Assembly (NCBI GenBank): GCA_017543805.1
Contig: JAFYFK010000081.1
Location: 1-15,554, forward strand
Direction of reading: 5' to 3'
From: Bacillota bacterium
GTDB lineage: Bacteria; Bacillota; Clostridia; Peptostreptococcales; Anaerovoracaceae
DNA: 15,554 nucleotides
Shown here one piece after another: positions 1 through 7,516 of this stretch (within the stretch, counting starts at the first letter, position 1; the number at the start of each line of letters is the position of its first letter). The notes under the pieces are model-generated. The model worked only from the letters and a program-made list of their open reading frames with translations, was not told where the DNA came from and ran no database searches. The position numbers and the translations under genes are program-made.

Positions 1-1000
1 CGGGTTCCTTGGTGCGGTCGAGTACGGCGATCTTCTTTACGGTCTTGGGCAGGACCTTGAGCAGGTTCTTGGGGGACCACGGTCTGTAGAGGCGGACCTT
101 TACGAGGCCGACTTTTTCGCCCTTTGCGAGAAGGTGCTCGAGTACTTCCTCTGCGGTCTCGCAGACAGAACCCATAGCGATGATGACGTTCTCAGCGTCG
201 GGTGCGCCGACGTAGTCGAAGAGCTTATACTTGCGGCCGGTAGCCTTGCCGATCTCCTTCATATAGTCCTCGACGATAGCCGGGAGCTGTTCGTAGTAGG
301 AGTTGGAAGCTTCGCGCGCCTGGAAGAAGATGTCCGGGTTCTGGGCAGTGCCGCGTACGACCGGGTGATCCGGAGAAAGGCCGCGCGCCCTGAATTCGGC
401 AACAGCCTCTCTGTCGAGCAGCTTGTCGAATACGTCATAGTCGACGAGTTCGATCTTCTGGATCTCGTGGGAAGTCCTGAATCCGTCAAAGAAATGAACG
501 AACGGAACTCTGCCCTTGATCGCAGAGAGATGGGCAACGCCGCCGAGGTCCATGACCTCCTGGACAGAGCTGGAGCAGAGGAACGCGAAACCGGTCTGGC
601 GGCAGGCCATTACGTCGGAGTGATCTCCGAAGATGGACAGCGCGTGGGTAGCGACGGTACGCGCGGTAACATGGAAGACGCCGGGAAGAAGTTCGCCCGC
701 GATCTTGTACATGTTGGGGAGCATCAGCAGGAGACCCTGCGACGCGGTGTAGGTGGTGGTGAGAGCGCCGGTCTGCAGAGAACCGTGAACAGCGCCTGCC
801 GCGCCGCCTTCGGACTGCATCTCGACGACCTTGACGGTCTGGCCGAACAGGTTCTTCTGACCGTGCGCGGACATGTCGTCAACGGACTCCGCCATCGGGG
901 ATGACGGGGTGATGGGGAAGATGGCTGCTACATCCGTGAACGCGTAAGACACGTATGCGGCTGCGGCATTTCCGTCCATCGTTTTCATTTTTTTGGCCAT
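1..1000 (-). CDS. nifJ: Pyruvate:ferredoxin oxidoreductase, N-terminal part (cut by window edge)
   Basis: Oxidises pyruvate with CoA to acetyl-CoA and CO2, passing electrons to ferredoxin; cytoplasmic, thiamine-diphosphate dependent, central to clostridial fermentation. Reading the minus strand from ATG at 1000 gives 333 codons starting MAKKMKTMDGNAAAAYVSYA. The pyruvate-binding motif FPITPSSPMAE (residues 28-38, Thr31) is followed by the SEGGAAGAVHG segment, a TARTVATHALSIFGDHSDV stretch that carries the substrate-contacting Arg in this family, and FVHFFDGFRTSHE. This covers domain I and the beginning of the domain II region of a protein usually near 1,170 residues; the rest lies beyond position 1. 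The frame is open to the edge, with no disruption. The start is fixed by GGAGGAAA at 1006-1013, 5 nt upstream. It has its own promoter (1069-1097). Recognition as PFOR is firm; whether other 2-oxoacids are accepted cannot be told. Confidence 0.96.
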   Translation of the reverse strand, partial: MAKKMKTMDGNAAAAYVSYAFTDVAAIFPITPSSPMAESVDDMSAHGQKNLFGQTVKVVEMQSEGGAAGAVHGSLQTGALTTTYTASQGLLLMLPNMYKIAGELLPGVFHVTARTVATHALSIFGDHSDVMACRQTGFAFLCSSSVQEVMDLGGVAHLSAIKGRVPFVHFFDGFRTSHEIQKIELVDYDVFDKLLDREAVAEFRARGLSPDHPVVRGTAQNPDIFFQAREASNSYYEQLPAIVEDYMKEIGKATGRKYKLFDYVGAPDAENVIIAMGSVCETAEEVLEHLLAKGEKVGLVKVRLYRPWSPKNLLKVLPKTVKKIAVLDRTKEP

Positions 1001-1068
1001 ATATGTTTCCTCCAAAGAATATGATGAAAATGATTTATAACAAAAATGTATTGGTCAAAATCCGAAAT

Positions 1069-1097
1069 ATTATACTATATAAGAGGTCTGATGTAAA
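1069..1097 (-). promoter_or_regulatory. Sigma-70-type promoter of nifJ
   Basis: Minus-strand TTTACA (-35, 1092-1097), a 17-nt spacer and TATAAT (-10, 1069-1074): 5/6 and 6/6 matches to consensus at ideal spacing. Predicted start is near 1062, leaving about 60 nt of leader before the nifJ ATG. Confidence 0.8.
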
Positions 1098-1100
1098 GAA

Positions 1101-1128
1101 CGGGACGCGGATATCTTTCTGCGTCCCG
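1101..1128. repeat. Perfect 8-bp inverted repeat just upstream of the nifJ -35 box
   Basis: CGGGACGC (1101-1108) and GCGTCCCG (1121-1128) flank a 12-nt loop. On the minus strand the hairpin is followed by GTTCTTTAC, a poor T-tract, so it could be a weak terminator shielding nifJ from upstream transcription. It could also be an operator, because it ends 3 nt from the -35 hexamer. No minus-strand gene lies between it and rlmL. Confidence 0.5.
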
Positions 1129-1195
1129 GCCATAAAATAACTTTATATGATATTCGCCATGCCCTGACAGTACCTGTTTCAGGATCAAAATCAGG

Positions 1196-1225
1196 CTGGC
1201 ATTCTTCGGGTTTTCAGGGTATGAT
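1196..1225 (+). promoter_or_regulatory. Candidate promoter of rlmL-gph, possibly giving a leaderless mRNA
   Basis: TATGAT (1220-1225) is a 5/6 match to the -10 box; CTGGCA (1196-1201) is a 4/6 match to the -35 box at 18 nt. The -10 ends only 8 nt before the rlmL ATG at 1234, so transcription would begin at or next to the start codon. No ribosome binding site is visible, which fits leaderless translation. The -35 match is weak. Confidence 0.4.
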
Positions 1226-1233
1226 AAATTGTT

Positions 1234-2358
1234 ATGAGTAATTTTGAACTTACCGCGACGGCCAGCTTCGGGCTGGAAGCTGTCGTAAAAAGAGAAATAG
1301 AAGCGCTGGGGTACGATATCACGGATTCCCGCGACGGACGCATAAGCTTTAAAGGCGACGAGCGCGCGATAGCGCGTTCCAATCTCTGGCTGCGCTGCGC
1401 TGACCGTGTATACGTAAAGCTCGGCGAGTTTCCGGCGTTTACATTCGAGCAGCTTTTTGACAGAGCCGCTGCCCTGCCCTGGGCGGACTGGATACCGGAG
1501 GACGGAAAGTTTACCGTCGTCGGGACTTCCGCGCATTCGCAGCTTCACAGTGTCCCCGCGTGCCAGAGCATAGTCAAGAAAGCTGTAGTCAGCAGCCTCA
1601 AAAAGGTTTACAAGACCGACTGGTTCTCAGAGACCGGCGCGGAATACACCATAAGGTTTATGATCCAGAAAGATCTCGTGACCCTTCTGATAGATACCAG
1701 CGGCACAGGCCTTCACAAGCGCGGATACCGCGTGCAGACAGTTGCGGCGCCGATAAAGGAAACGCTTGCCGCCGCCATGGTGCAGCTGTCGTTCTTTAAG
1801 GCCGGACGCCTTCTCGCCGATCCGTTCTGCGGCTCGGGGACCATAGCCATAGAGGCCGCGATGATCGCCAAGAACATAGCCCCCGGCCTTTCCGCCAAAT
1901 TCGCGTCTGAGAGCTGGGCCTGCGTTCCCAAAGAATTATGGCAGGAGGAAAAAAAGGCCGCCTACGCTGCGATACGCAATGACGCGGACGTGCGCATACT
2001 CGCATCGGATATCGACCGTAAGGCAGTCGAAGCCGCGCGTGAAAACGCGATCGAAGCCGGCGTAGACGACTGCATCGAGTTCAGGGTAATGCCCTTTTAT
2101 AAATTCGAACCGGAAGAAGACCACGGGATCATAATCACAAACCCGCCCTACGGCGAACGCATCGGCGAACAGAAACAGCTGGACAGGATATATCAGGATC
2201 TTGCCTCTCTGCTTAAAAAGGACCCGACCTGGTCGCTCTTCCTGATCACGGCGGACAAGAGCTTTGAGAAGAAATTCGGGCGCAACGCCGACCGCCGCAG
2301 AAAGCTTTACAACGGCCGCATCGAGACCTGCTACTACCAGTACCACGGGAAGAAATGA
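1234..2358 (+). CDS. rlmL: THUMP-domain class I SAM-dependent RNA methyltransferase (RlmL/YpsC-like)
   Basis: Predicted to methylate a guanine N2 in RNA; the E. coli relative RlmL modifies 23S rRNA G2445. The 374-residue length fits the single-enzyme Firmicutes form (YpsC type), not the E. coli RlmL-RlmK fusion. The N-terminus MSNFELTATASFGLEAVVKR is typical of the family and leads into a ferredoxin-like/THUMP region (about 1-160). The methyltransferase domain follows: SAM motif DPFCGSGT (196-203), an acidic motif ASDID after the next strand, and catalytic NPPY (303-306). The start at 1234 matches family N-termini but has no Shine-Dalgarno sequence. The HAD gene begins 1 nt after the stop, so the two are almost certainly cotranscribed. 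Family assignment is secure; the exact RNA target is inferred, and the symbol is by homology. Confidence 0.9.
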   Translation: MSNFELTATASFGLEAVVKREIEALGYDITDSRDGRISFKGDERAIARSNLWLRCADRVYVKLGEFPAFTFEQLFDRAAALPWADWIPEDGKFTVVGTSAHSQLHSVPACQSIVKKAVVSSLKKVYKTDWFSETGAEYTIRFMIQKDLVTLLIDTSGTGLHKRGYRVQTVAAPIKETLAAAMVQLSFFKAGRLLADPFCGSGTIAIEAAMIAKNIAPGLSAKFASESWACVPKELWQEEKKAAYAAIRNDADVRILASDIDRKAVEAARENAIEAGVDDCIEFRVMPFYKFEPEEDHGIIITNPPYGERIGEQKQLDRIYQDLASLLKKDPTWSLFLITADKSFEKKFGRNADRRRKLYNGRIETCYYQYHGKK

Positions 2359-2359
2359 T

Positions 2360-3010
2360 ATGAATTACAGACTTGCGATATTTGACCTTGACGGAACTAT
2401 CCTGGACACCCTGGAAGACCTTGCGGACGCCGTAAACTACGGCCTCAGGACTATGGGCTATCCGGAGCGGAGCATCGACGAAGTCCGCCGCTTTGTGGGA
2501 AACGGAGTAGCAAAGCTGATGCAGCGCGCGGTGCCTGCCGGAACGTCTGAAGGTGACTGCGCAAAAGCACTTGACGCGTTTAAGGAGTTTTACGCTGTAC
2601 ACTGTGAGGACAAGACCGGCCCCTACCCCGGAATCCACGCCCTGCTTAAAGATCTGCGCGAGGCAGGCTGCAGGACAGCAGTCGTAAGCAACAAGATCGA
2701 TTCAGCGGTACAGGTGCTGATAAGAAATCAGTTCCCGGACTGTTTCGACTACGCGCTAGGGGAAGTTCCGGAATGCCGCAGAAAACCGGCTCCTGACATG
2801 TGTGAAAAGGTTCTTATGGAACTGGGCGTCGAAAAGAAAGACGCTGTCTACATAGGAGACAGCGACGTGGATCTTGAGACCGCGGCTAATTCCGGTCTCG
2901 ACTGCATAGGCGTCGCCTGGGGCTTCCGCGGAACGGAATTCCTTAAAGCCCACGGTGCGGAATTCGTTGCAGAAACGACAGAAGACATTAAAAAAAGAAT
3001 ATTAGAGTAA
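2360..3010 (+). CDS. gph: HAD-superfamily phosphatase, phosphoglycolate phosphatase-like
   Basis: A soluble phosphohydrolase that probably acts on 2-phosphoglycolate or a similar small phosphate. The 216-residue protein has all four HAD motifs: nucleophile and acid/base Asp in FDLDGT (D9, D11), Ser110 in VVSNK, Lys142 in RRKPAP, and the Mg-binding GDSDVD (166-171). An alpha-helical cap sits between motifs I and II (about 15-85), as in subclass I HADs. The reading frame is open further upstream, to an ATG at 2264, but that stretch overlaps rlmL in another frame and its translation is low-complexity. ATG 2360, just after the rlmL stop and behind GGGAAGAA, gives the canonical HAD N-terminus. Substrate assignment within this family is notoriously loose, so the symbol is tentative; the enzyme class is not in doubt. 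Confidence 0.88.
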   Translation: MNYRLAIFDLDGTILDTLEDLADAVNYGLRTMGYPERSIDEVRRFVGNGVAKLMQRAVPAGTSEGDCAKALDAFKEFYAVHCEDKTGPYPGIHALLKDLREAGCRTAVVSNKIDSAVQVLIRNQFPDCFDYALGEVPECRRKPAPDMCEKVLMELGVEKKDAVYIGDSDVDLETAANSGLDCIGVAWGFRGTEFLKAHGAEFVAETTEDIKKRILE

Positions 3011-3018
3011 ATAACAGC

Positions 3019-3056
3019 AAAGATGTATGTGCCCGTAGAGCACATACATCTTTTTG
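3019..3056. terminator. Bidirectional intrinsic terminator between gph and the ABC exporter operon
   Basis: A perfect 14-bp stem (AAAGATGTATGTGC at 3019-3032 with its complement at 3040-3053) around a 7-nt loop, followed on the plus strand by a T-tract. The A-rich left arm provides a U-tract for the minus strand. It closes both the plus-strand rlmL-gph unit and the convergent minus-strand ABC genes, and starts 8 nt after the gph stop. Confidence 0.92.
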
Positions 3057-3059
3057 TTC

Positions 3060-5018
3060 TTATTTCCCCGTATACAGATGATAATACTTTCCCTGCTGGG
3101 CGATCAGGTCGTCGTGGTCGCCGCGCTCGATGATGCGGCCGTTTTCGAGGACCATTATGGCGTTGGAATTCTGTACAGTAGACAGCCTGTGCGCGATGAC
3201 GAACACCGTCCTTCCGTGCATCAGCTTGTCCATGCCCTTCTGTATAAGCGTTTCCGTGCGCGTGTCTATCGAAGACGTGGGTTCGTCGAGTATCATTACC
3301 GGCGGATCCGCCACAGCGCCTCGGGCTATCGCAAGCAGCTGGCACTGCCCCTGCGACAGCTGGCTGCCCGTCCCTGATATCACAGTGTCGTAGCCCTGCG
3401 GCAGGCGCCTAATAAAGTCGTGCGCGTTGGCCAGCTTGGCCGCAGCCATTATCTCTTCGTCAGTCGCGTCCAGCTTGCCGTAGCGTATGTTCTCTTTTAT
3501 GGTGCCGGTAAACAGATTCGTGTCCTGGAGCACCATTCCGAGCGACCGCCTCAGGTCATCCCGCTTTATCTTGTTTATGTTGATGCCGTCGTAACGGATC
3601 TTGCCGTCCTCTATGTCGTAGAAGCGGTTTATCAGGTTTGTAATGGTAGTCTTGCCCGCGCCGGTGGACCCGACGAATGCGATCTTCTGTCCGGGCTTCG
3701 CGTAGAGCGAAACGTCGTGCAGCACCATCTTGTCCGGAGTGTAGCCGAAATCCACGTGTTCCATGCGCACATCGCCCTTCAGTTCGCGGTACTCGACCTC
3801 CCCGCTGGTCTTGTGCTGGTAGCGCCACGCCCATTTTCCGGTCTTCTCTCCGACCTCTTTTATATTGCCTTCTTCGTCGATCTCCGCGTTTACGAGAGTC
3901 ACGTAGCCGCTGTCCTTTTCGGGTTCTTCGTCCATAAGCTCGAACACGCGCTTAGCTCCGGCAAGAGCCATGGCAACGGAGTTGATCTGCTGGGATATCT
4001 GGCTTATGGGCATATTGAAGTTCTTCGAGAGCAGCAGGAATGACGCTATCGCGCCGAGAGACAAGCCGCCGTTTCCGCTTATCGCAAGCGCTCCGCCTAT
4101 CATGGCTATCAGAGCATACTTAAAGTTTCCGAGATTGCCCATCATCGGCATCAATATATTAGCGAAAGCGTTTGCCCTGGTGGTCTTTTCGCATAGCTCC
4201 TCGTTCTTTTTGTCGAATGCCTCCTTGGCCTTCTCCTCGTGGCAGAACACCATCACGACCTTCTGGCCGTTGAGCATCTCCTCGATATATCCGTTGACGT
4301 CGCCGAGGGTCTTCTGGCGCTCGCGGAAGTACTTCGCGGACCGGGCGCCTATGGTCGCGGTCAGGAAATAGATGACGAAGATCGACAGTATCTCGATGCC
4401 GGTCAGCGGCAGGCTTAGCCTGACCATGGCGACAAATATCGAAACGATGGTGACCAGCGAAGACAGCACCTGCGGGACGCTCATGGAAAGCATCTGGCGC
4501 ATGCTGTCGACGTCGTTGGTGTAGCGCGACATGATATCGCCGTAGCTGTTGGTGTCGAAATACTTGACCGGCAGCTCCTGCATCTTGCCGAACATCTCGT
4601 TCCTGATGGTGTTGAGCACGCCGTGCGACGTGAGCGTAAGCAGGACGTTCATGGCGTAGCTGGATATGATGCCGCACGCGTACAGGATCGCCATGTTGCG
4701 TATAGCTATTACCAGAGGTCCGTAATCAGGGGTTGTCTGCAGCAGCAGCGGTCCGATGAAATCGTCTATGACCGTGCGGATAAACAGCGACGACCTTACG
4801 CTCACCTGCGCGTTTACGACCATGCAGACCAGCGACAGCACGAACATAACCGTATATCCGCCGCTGTGTATGTACTTTAAAAGTCTTTTTATAGTGACTC
4901 CTGAGCCCTTTTCGAAATGTATCTTTCCGCGCGTCGCGCCGTTGCCTCTGGGGCCGCCTCCTGCGGGTCCGGGGCTCTGCGGCCTTGCGGCGGGACCTGT
5001 AAACCTATTTAAGCGCAT
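3060..5018 (-). CDS. ABC exporter subunit with the intact ATP site (half-transporter B)
   Basis: Second half of a heterodimeric ABC exporter of the BmrCD/TM287-288 type, with a six-helix transmembrane domain fused to an ATPase domain. The 652 residues begin with a Gly/Pro-rich cytoplasmic tail (about 8-30), a frequent feature of this subunit in Firmicutes. The TMD spans about 45-355; a roughly 45-residue charged insertion (about 370-415) precedes the ATPase. Motifs: Walker A GSTGAGKT (450-457), Q-loop VLQD, signature LSQGQ (554-558), Walker B VMILDEP with catalytic Glu579, and H-loop His610. The ATG at 5018 is chosen because GGAGGTGA (5024-5031) lies 5 nt upstream; the frame stays open to 5090 but that part lies inside the partner gene. 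The two genes overlap by 14 nt. Substrate unknown: drug, lipid or peptide export are all possible. There is no C39 peptidase domain, so it is not a leader-cleaving peptide exporter. Confidence 0.92.
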   Translation of the reverse strand: MRLNRFTGPAARPQSPGPAGGGPRGNGATRGKIHFEKGSGVTIKRLLKYIHSGGYTVMFVLSLVCMVVNAQVSVRSSLFIRTVIDDFIGPLLLQTTPDYGPLVIAIRNMAILYACGIISSYAMNVLLTLTSHGVLNTIRNEMFGKMQELPVKYFDTNSYGDIMSRYTNDVDSMRQMLSMSVPQVLSSLVTIVSIFVAMVRLSLPLTGIEILSIFVIYFLTATIGARSAKYFRERQKTLGDVNGYIEEMLNGQKVVMVFCHEEKAKEAFDKKNEELCEKTTRANAFANILMPMMGNLGNFKYALIAMIGGALAISGNGGLSLGAIASFLLLSKNFNMPISQISQQINSVAMALAGAKRVFELMDEEPEKDSGYVTLVNAEIDEEGNIKEVGEKTGKWAWRYQHKTSGEVEYRELKGDVRMEHVDFGYTPDKMVLHDVSLYAKPGQKIAFVGSTGAGKTTITNLINRFYDIEDGKIRYDGININKIKRDDLRRSLGMVLQDTNLFTGTIKENIRYGKLDATDEEIMAAAKLANAHDFIRRLPQGYDTVISGTGSQLSQGQCQLLAIARGAVADPPVMILDEPTSSIDTRTETLIQKGMDKLMHGRTVFVIAHRLSTVQNSNAIMVLENGRIIERGDHDDLIAQQGKYYHLYTGK

Positions 5019-6738
5019 CGAAGTCACCTCCCTTCGTCTGGGAATCATATACTTCACGGTAGATGACGTTCCTCCCGAGGAGCTCGTCATGCGTTCCGAT
5101 GCCGTCGATCTGCCCGTTGTTCATAACTATTATGCGGTCAGCGTCCTTTACGGAGGATATGCGCTGCGCGATTATGATCTTTGTGATCTGCGGCAGATCC
5201 TCACGGAAAGCCTTGAGTATCTTTGCTTCTGTGGCGGTGTCGACCGCGCTGGTGGAATCGTCGAGGATAAGGATCTTGGGATCAGAGAGCAGAGCCCTTG
5301 CTATGCAGAGCCTCTGGCGCTGTCCTCCGGAAACGTTCGCCCCTCCGTGCTCTATTACGCGTTCGTAGCCGCCGGGCGTGGATTCGATAAAATCGGCAGC
5401 CTGGGCAAGCTCGCAGGCGCGCTTTATCTCTTCGTCTGTGGCATGCTCGTTGCCCCAGCGAAGGTTTTCGGAGATGGTGCCGGAGAAGAGTATGTTCTTC
5501 TGAAGCACCATGGATACGCTCTTTCTGAGTGCCTGGACGTCGTAGTCGCGGACGTCCACGCCGCCGACGCTGACGCTTCCGCCCCTGACGTCGTAAAGCC
5601 TCGGGATAAGCTGCACAAAGCTGGTCTTGCCGCTTCCGGTGCCGCCGATGACCCCTATGGTCTCCCCTGACTTTATCTCAACATTGATATTCTCGAGGCA
5701 GTCCTTAGATTCTCCGTACCCAAAGCTGACGTCCTTAAAAACAATGGAACCGTCAGCGACTTCCGTAACCGGGTCCTCGGGGGAACGGATCGCAGGAACT
5801 TCTTCGAGCACCTCGGTAATGCGCTTAGCCGCCGCGCCGGCGATTACGAACATGATGATCATGTAGGAGAACATCATGAGGCTGGTGAGTATCATCTGAA
5901 TGTAGGTGATGGTGTTCATCAGCTGTCCGGTGGTCATGGTCTTCGAAACGATCAGATGCGCCCCGGTCCATGAGATGAGAAGCATGCAGGTGTACATGCA
6001 GAACTGCATTATGGGAGCGCCGGCGGAGATTATGAGCTCCGCCTTTACATTCGTCCTGTACAGATCCTTTGCGACGCCACCGAACTTTTCCTTTTCGAGA
6101 TCCTCGCGGACAAAGGCCTTAACGACTCTGATTCCGCGGACGTTTTCCTGTACCACCGCGTTCAGCTTGTCGTAGATCTTAAACATCTTAACGAACATCG
6201 GATGAGCGGTGCGCATCATCACCCCGAGTCCGATAATGAGCACGGGAAGTACATATACAAAAGTCATGGCGAGCGACGCGTTTACCCTGAAGGCCATGAT
6301 AAGCGCAAACACGAGCATAGTCGGCGCCCTGAACGCCATGCGTATAAGCATCATGAATGCCTGCTGAACGCTGGTGACGTCAGTAGTCATGCGGGTGACA
6401 AGGCCAGCGGTGGAGAACTTGTCGATATTGGAAAAAGAAAAGTCCTGTATCTTGTGATACATGTCGTGCTGAAGATTCTTGGCGAATCCGGCAGACGCGG
6501 TCGCGGAGACCCAGCCGCCCCCGATGCCGCACATCAGCGAGCAGAACGCGAGAAATATAAGCTTAAGCCCCACGCTTCTGACGACATCCAGATTTCCGGC
6601 GTTGATCCCGAGGTCAACTATATCCGCTAGATAATAAGGTATCATGACCTCCAGCACCGCCTCGGCTATCATGAGCAGCGGGGAGAGGATCGTATATATT
6701 AAATATTCCCTGACGCAGCCGGCCAGCTTTTTTATCAT
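5005..6738 (-). CDS. ABC exporter subunit with the degenerate ATP site (half-transporter A)
   Basis: First half of the heterodimeric exporter, 577 residues: six-helix TMD (about 10-305) and an ATPase domain from about 330. Walker A GGTGSGKT (365-372) and signature VSGGQ (469-473) are normal. The Walker B motif reads ILDDSTSAVD, so Asp494 stands where the catalytic Glu should be, and the switch His is replaced by Gln525 (IIAQRIS). These are the hallmark substitutions of the non-hydrolytic site in TM287/288-type exporters. The partner's LSQGQ signature completes that degenerate site, while this subunit's VSGGQ completes the partner's active one. The start at 6738 is preceded by AAGGAT and by a good promoter (6786-6814). 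It is translated first and overlaps the next gene, as expected for a stoichiometric pair. Confidence 0.93.
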   Translation of the reverse strand: MIKKLAGCVREYLIYTILSPLLMIAEAVLEVMIPYYLADIVDLGINAGNLDVVRSVGLKLIFLAFCSLMCGIGGGWVSATASAGFAKNLQHDMYHKIQDFSFSNIDKFSTAGLVTRMTTDVTSVQQAFMMLIRMAFRAPTMLVFALIMAFRVNASLAMTFVYVLPVLIIGLGVMMRTAHPMFVKMFKIYDKLNAVVQENVRGIRVVKAFVREDLEKEKFGGVAKDLYRTNVKAELIISAGAPIMQFCMYTCMLLISWTGAHLIVSKTMTTGQLMNTITYIQMILTSLMMFSYMIIMFVIAGAAAKRITEVLEEVPAIRSPEDPVTEVADGSIVFKDVSFGYGESKDCLENINVEIKSGETIGVIGGTGSGKTSFVQLIPRLYDVRGGSVSVGGVDVRDYDVQALRKSVSMVLQKNILFSGTISENLRWGNEHATDEEIKRACELAQAADFIESTPGGYERVIEHGGANVSGGQRQRLCIARALLSDPKILILDDSTSAVDTATEAKILKAFREDLPQITKIIIAQRISSVKDADRIIVMNNGQIDGIGTHDELLGRNVIYREVYDSQTKGGDFDALK

Positions 6739-6785
6739 TTATCCTTGCCAACCTTTCATAAAATGTGGTATAAAATACTTTGTAT

Positions 6786-6814
6786 ATTTTACAGGGCATT
6801 TGCATTTTTCTCAA
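6786..6814 (-). promoter_or_regulatory. Promoter of the ABC exporter operon
   Basis: Minus-strand TTGAGA (6809-6814), 17-nt spacer, TAAAAT (6786-6791): 5/6 matches in both boxes at ideal spacing. Predicted start is near 6779, about 40 nt before the first ABC gene. It lies between divergent genes; I see no equally convincing plus-strand promoter for the lipoprotein gene at 6888. Confidence 0.7.
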
Positions 6815-6887
6815 CGATTATATTTCCGGATATGATCGCGAAGTTTAAAATAAAGGGGTAAAAACCGTATCTTAGGGGGAAAAGATT

Positions 6888-7463
6888 ATGAACCGTTTAA
6901 AACGTGCGGCAGCCTTGCTTCTGGCTATTGCACTTGCATTATCGATAACAGCCTGCGGCAAAAAGGAAAACGACGGCCCGGGCGGAACGCCGAACGAAGA
7001 AGCGCAGGTAATAAAAGTATTTGCGCCCAAGTCTTCCGTAGGGATCGTCAGCACCGCGGCAAACGCTTACAGAAAGTACAACGACAGCATAGTGATAGAG
7101 ATCACCTACGATGACGGCGCAATGCTCGCCTCCAAGATAGAGGCCGGTTACGAGTGCGACGTATATGTGGCAGACTCCGCAGACTACCTCGACTGGCTCG
7201 ACGCGGACTGCGGCTCCGAGAAGAATCCCAACGGCAACGACTGCATACTCGAAGGTTCAAGGACAGACGTATTCATCGGACCGGCAACGGTCTACAGCGA
7301 GGACGGGGAACCCTCAACGGAAGACGTCACCTACACCGCGGCGGTAATCAAGACCGGAAGATTCCCGATGGCCTCCCAGGCATTCATAGATTTTATGAGG
7401 GACGCGGCTTACGAAGAGGCCGACCAGGCTTACAAGGACTACGGATTCACAACAGTAAAATGA
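6888..7463 (+). CDS. ModA-like substrate-binding lipoprotein with the middle of the fold missing
   Basis: A predicted lipoprotein of 191 residues. Signal peptide: MNRLKR, a hydrophobic run, and lipobox ITAC with lipidated Cys23. A Gly/Pro/Glu linker follows, then a region like the N-terminus of molybdate-binding ModA (VFAPKSSVGIVSTAANAY; KIEAGYECDVYVADSADYLD). From about residue 142 the sequence resembles the ModA C-terminus (TYTAAVIKTGRF; QAFIDFM; KDYGFTTVK). Normal ModA proteins run to about 250 residues, and the 70-100 that form the second lobe are absent without any frameshift. The Ser of the usual SSTLA/SGTLA oxyanion motif is lost (DGAMLASKI here). No modB or modC lies nearby. It may be a decayed or repurposed lobe-1 protein; molybdate uptake is unlikely. 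Ribosome binding site AGGGGGA is at about 6874-6880. The gene is followed directly by a terminator. Confidence 0.8.
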   Translation: MNRLKRAAALLLAIALALSITACGKKENDGPGGTPNEEAQVIKVFAPKSSVGIVSTAANAYRKYNDSIVIEITYDDGAMLASKIEAGYECDVYVADSADYLDWLDADCGSEKNPNGNDCILEGSRTDVFIGPATVYSEDGEPSTEDVTYTAAVIKTGRFPMASQAFIDFMRDAAYEEADQAYKDYGFTTVK

Positions 7464-7470
7464 CGTAAGA

Positions 7471-7501
7471 GCCCAGGCGGACAAACTGCGCTTGGGCTTT
7501 T
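7471..7501 (+). terminator. Intrinsic terminator after the ModA-like gene
   Basis: A 9-bp stem (GCCCAGGCG at 7471-7479 with CGCTTGGGC at 7489-7497, one G-U pair) followed by TTTT. It starts 8 nt after the stop codon and ends about 15 nt before the mntP start, separating the two genes transcriptionally. Confidence 0.85.
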
Positions 7502-7516
7502 CCATACCCAAGGCAT

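Noticed and set aside
134..904. Long open frame on the plus strand over the nifJ fragment
   Set aside because: It is antisense to clear PFOR sequence and its translation shows no recognisable motif; long antisense frames are common in genes with this codon bias.
2264..3010. Longer HAD phosphatase starting inside rlmL
   Set aside because: The extra 32 residues are low-complexity and overlap rlmL; the canonical N-terminus begins at 2360, 1 nt after the rlmL stop.
3060..5090. ABC subunit starting at 5090
   Set aside because: The best ribosome binding site (5024-5031) serves ATG 5018; the earlier part is only the partner gene's C-terminus read in another frame.
3060..6738. The ABC pair as processing exporter of the double-glycine peptides
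   Set aside because: Neither subunit has an N-terminal C39 peptidase domain, and the pair shows the heterodimeric drug/lipid exporter pattern.
7464..7516. yybP-ykoY manganese riboswitch before mntP
   Set aside because: Only 53 nt separate the genes and most of that is a simple terminator hairpin; there is no room for the riboswitch fold.
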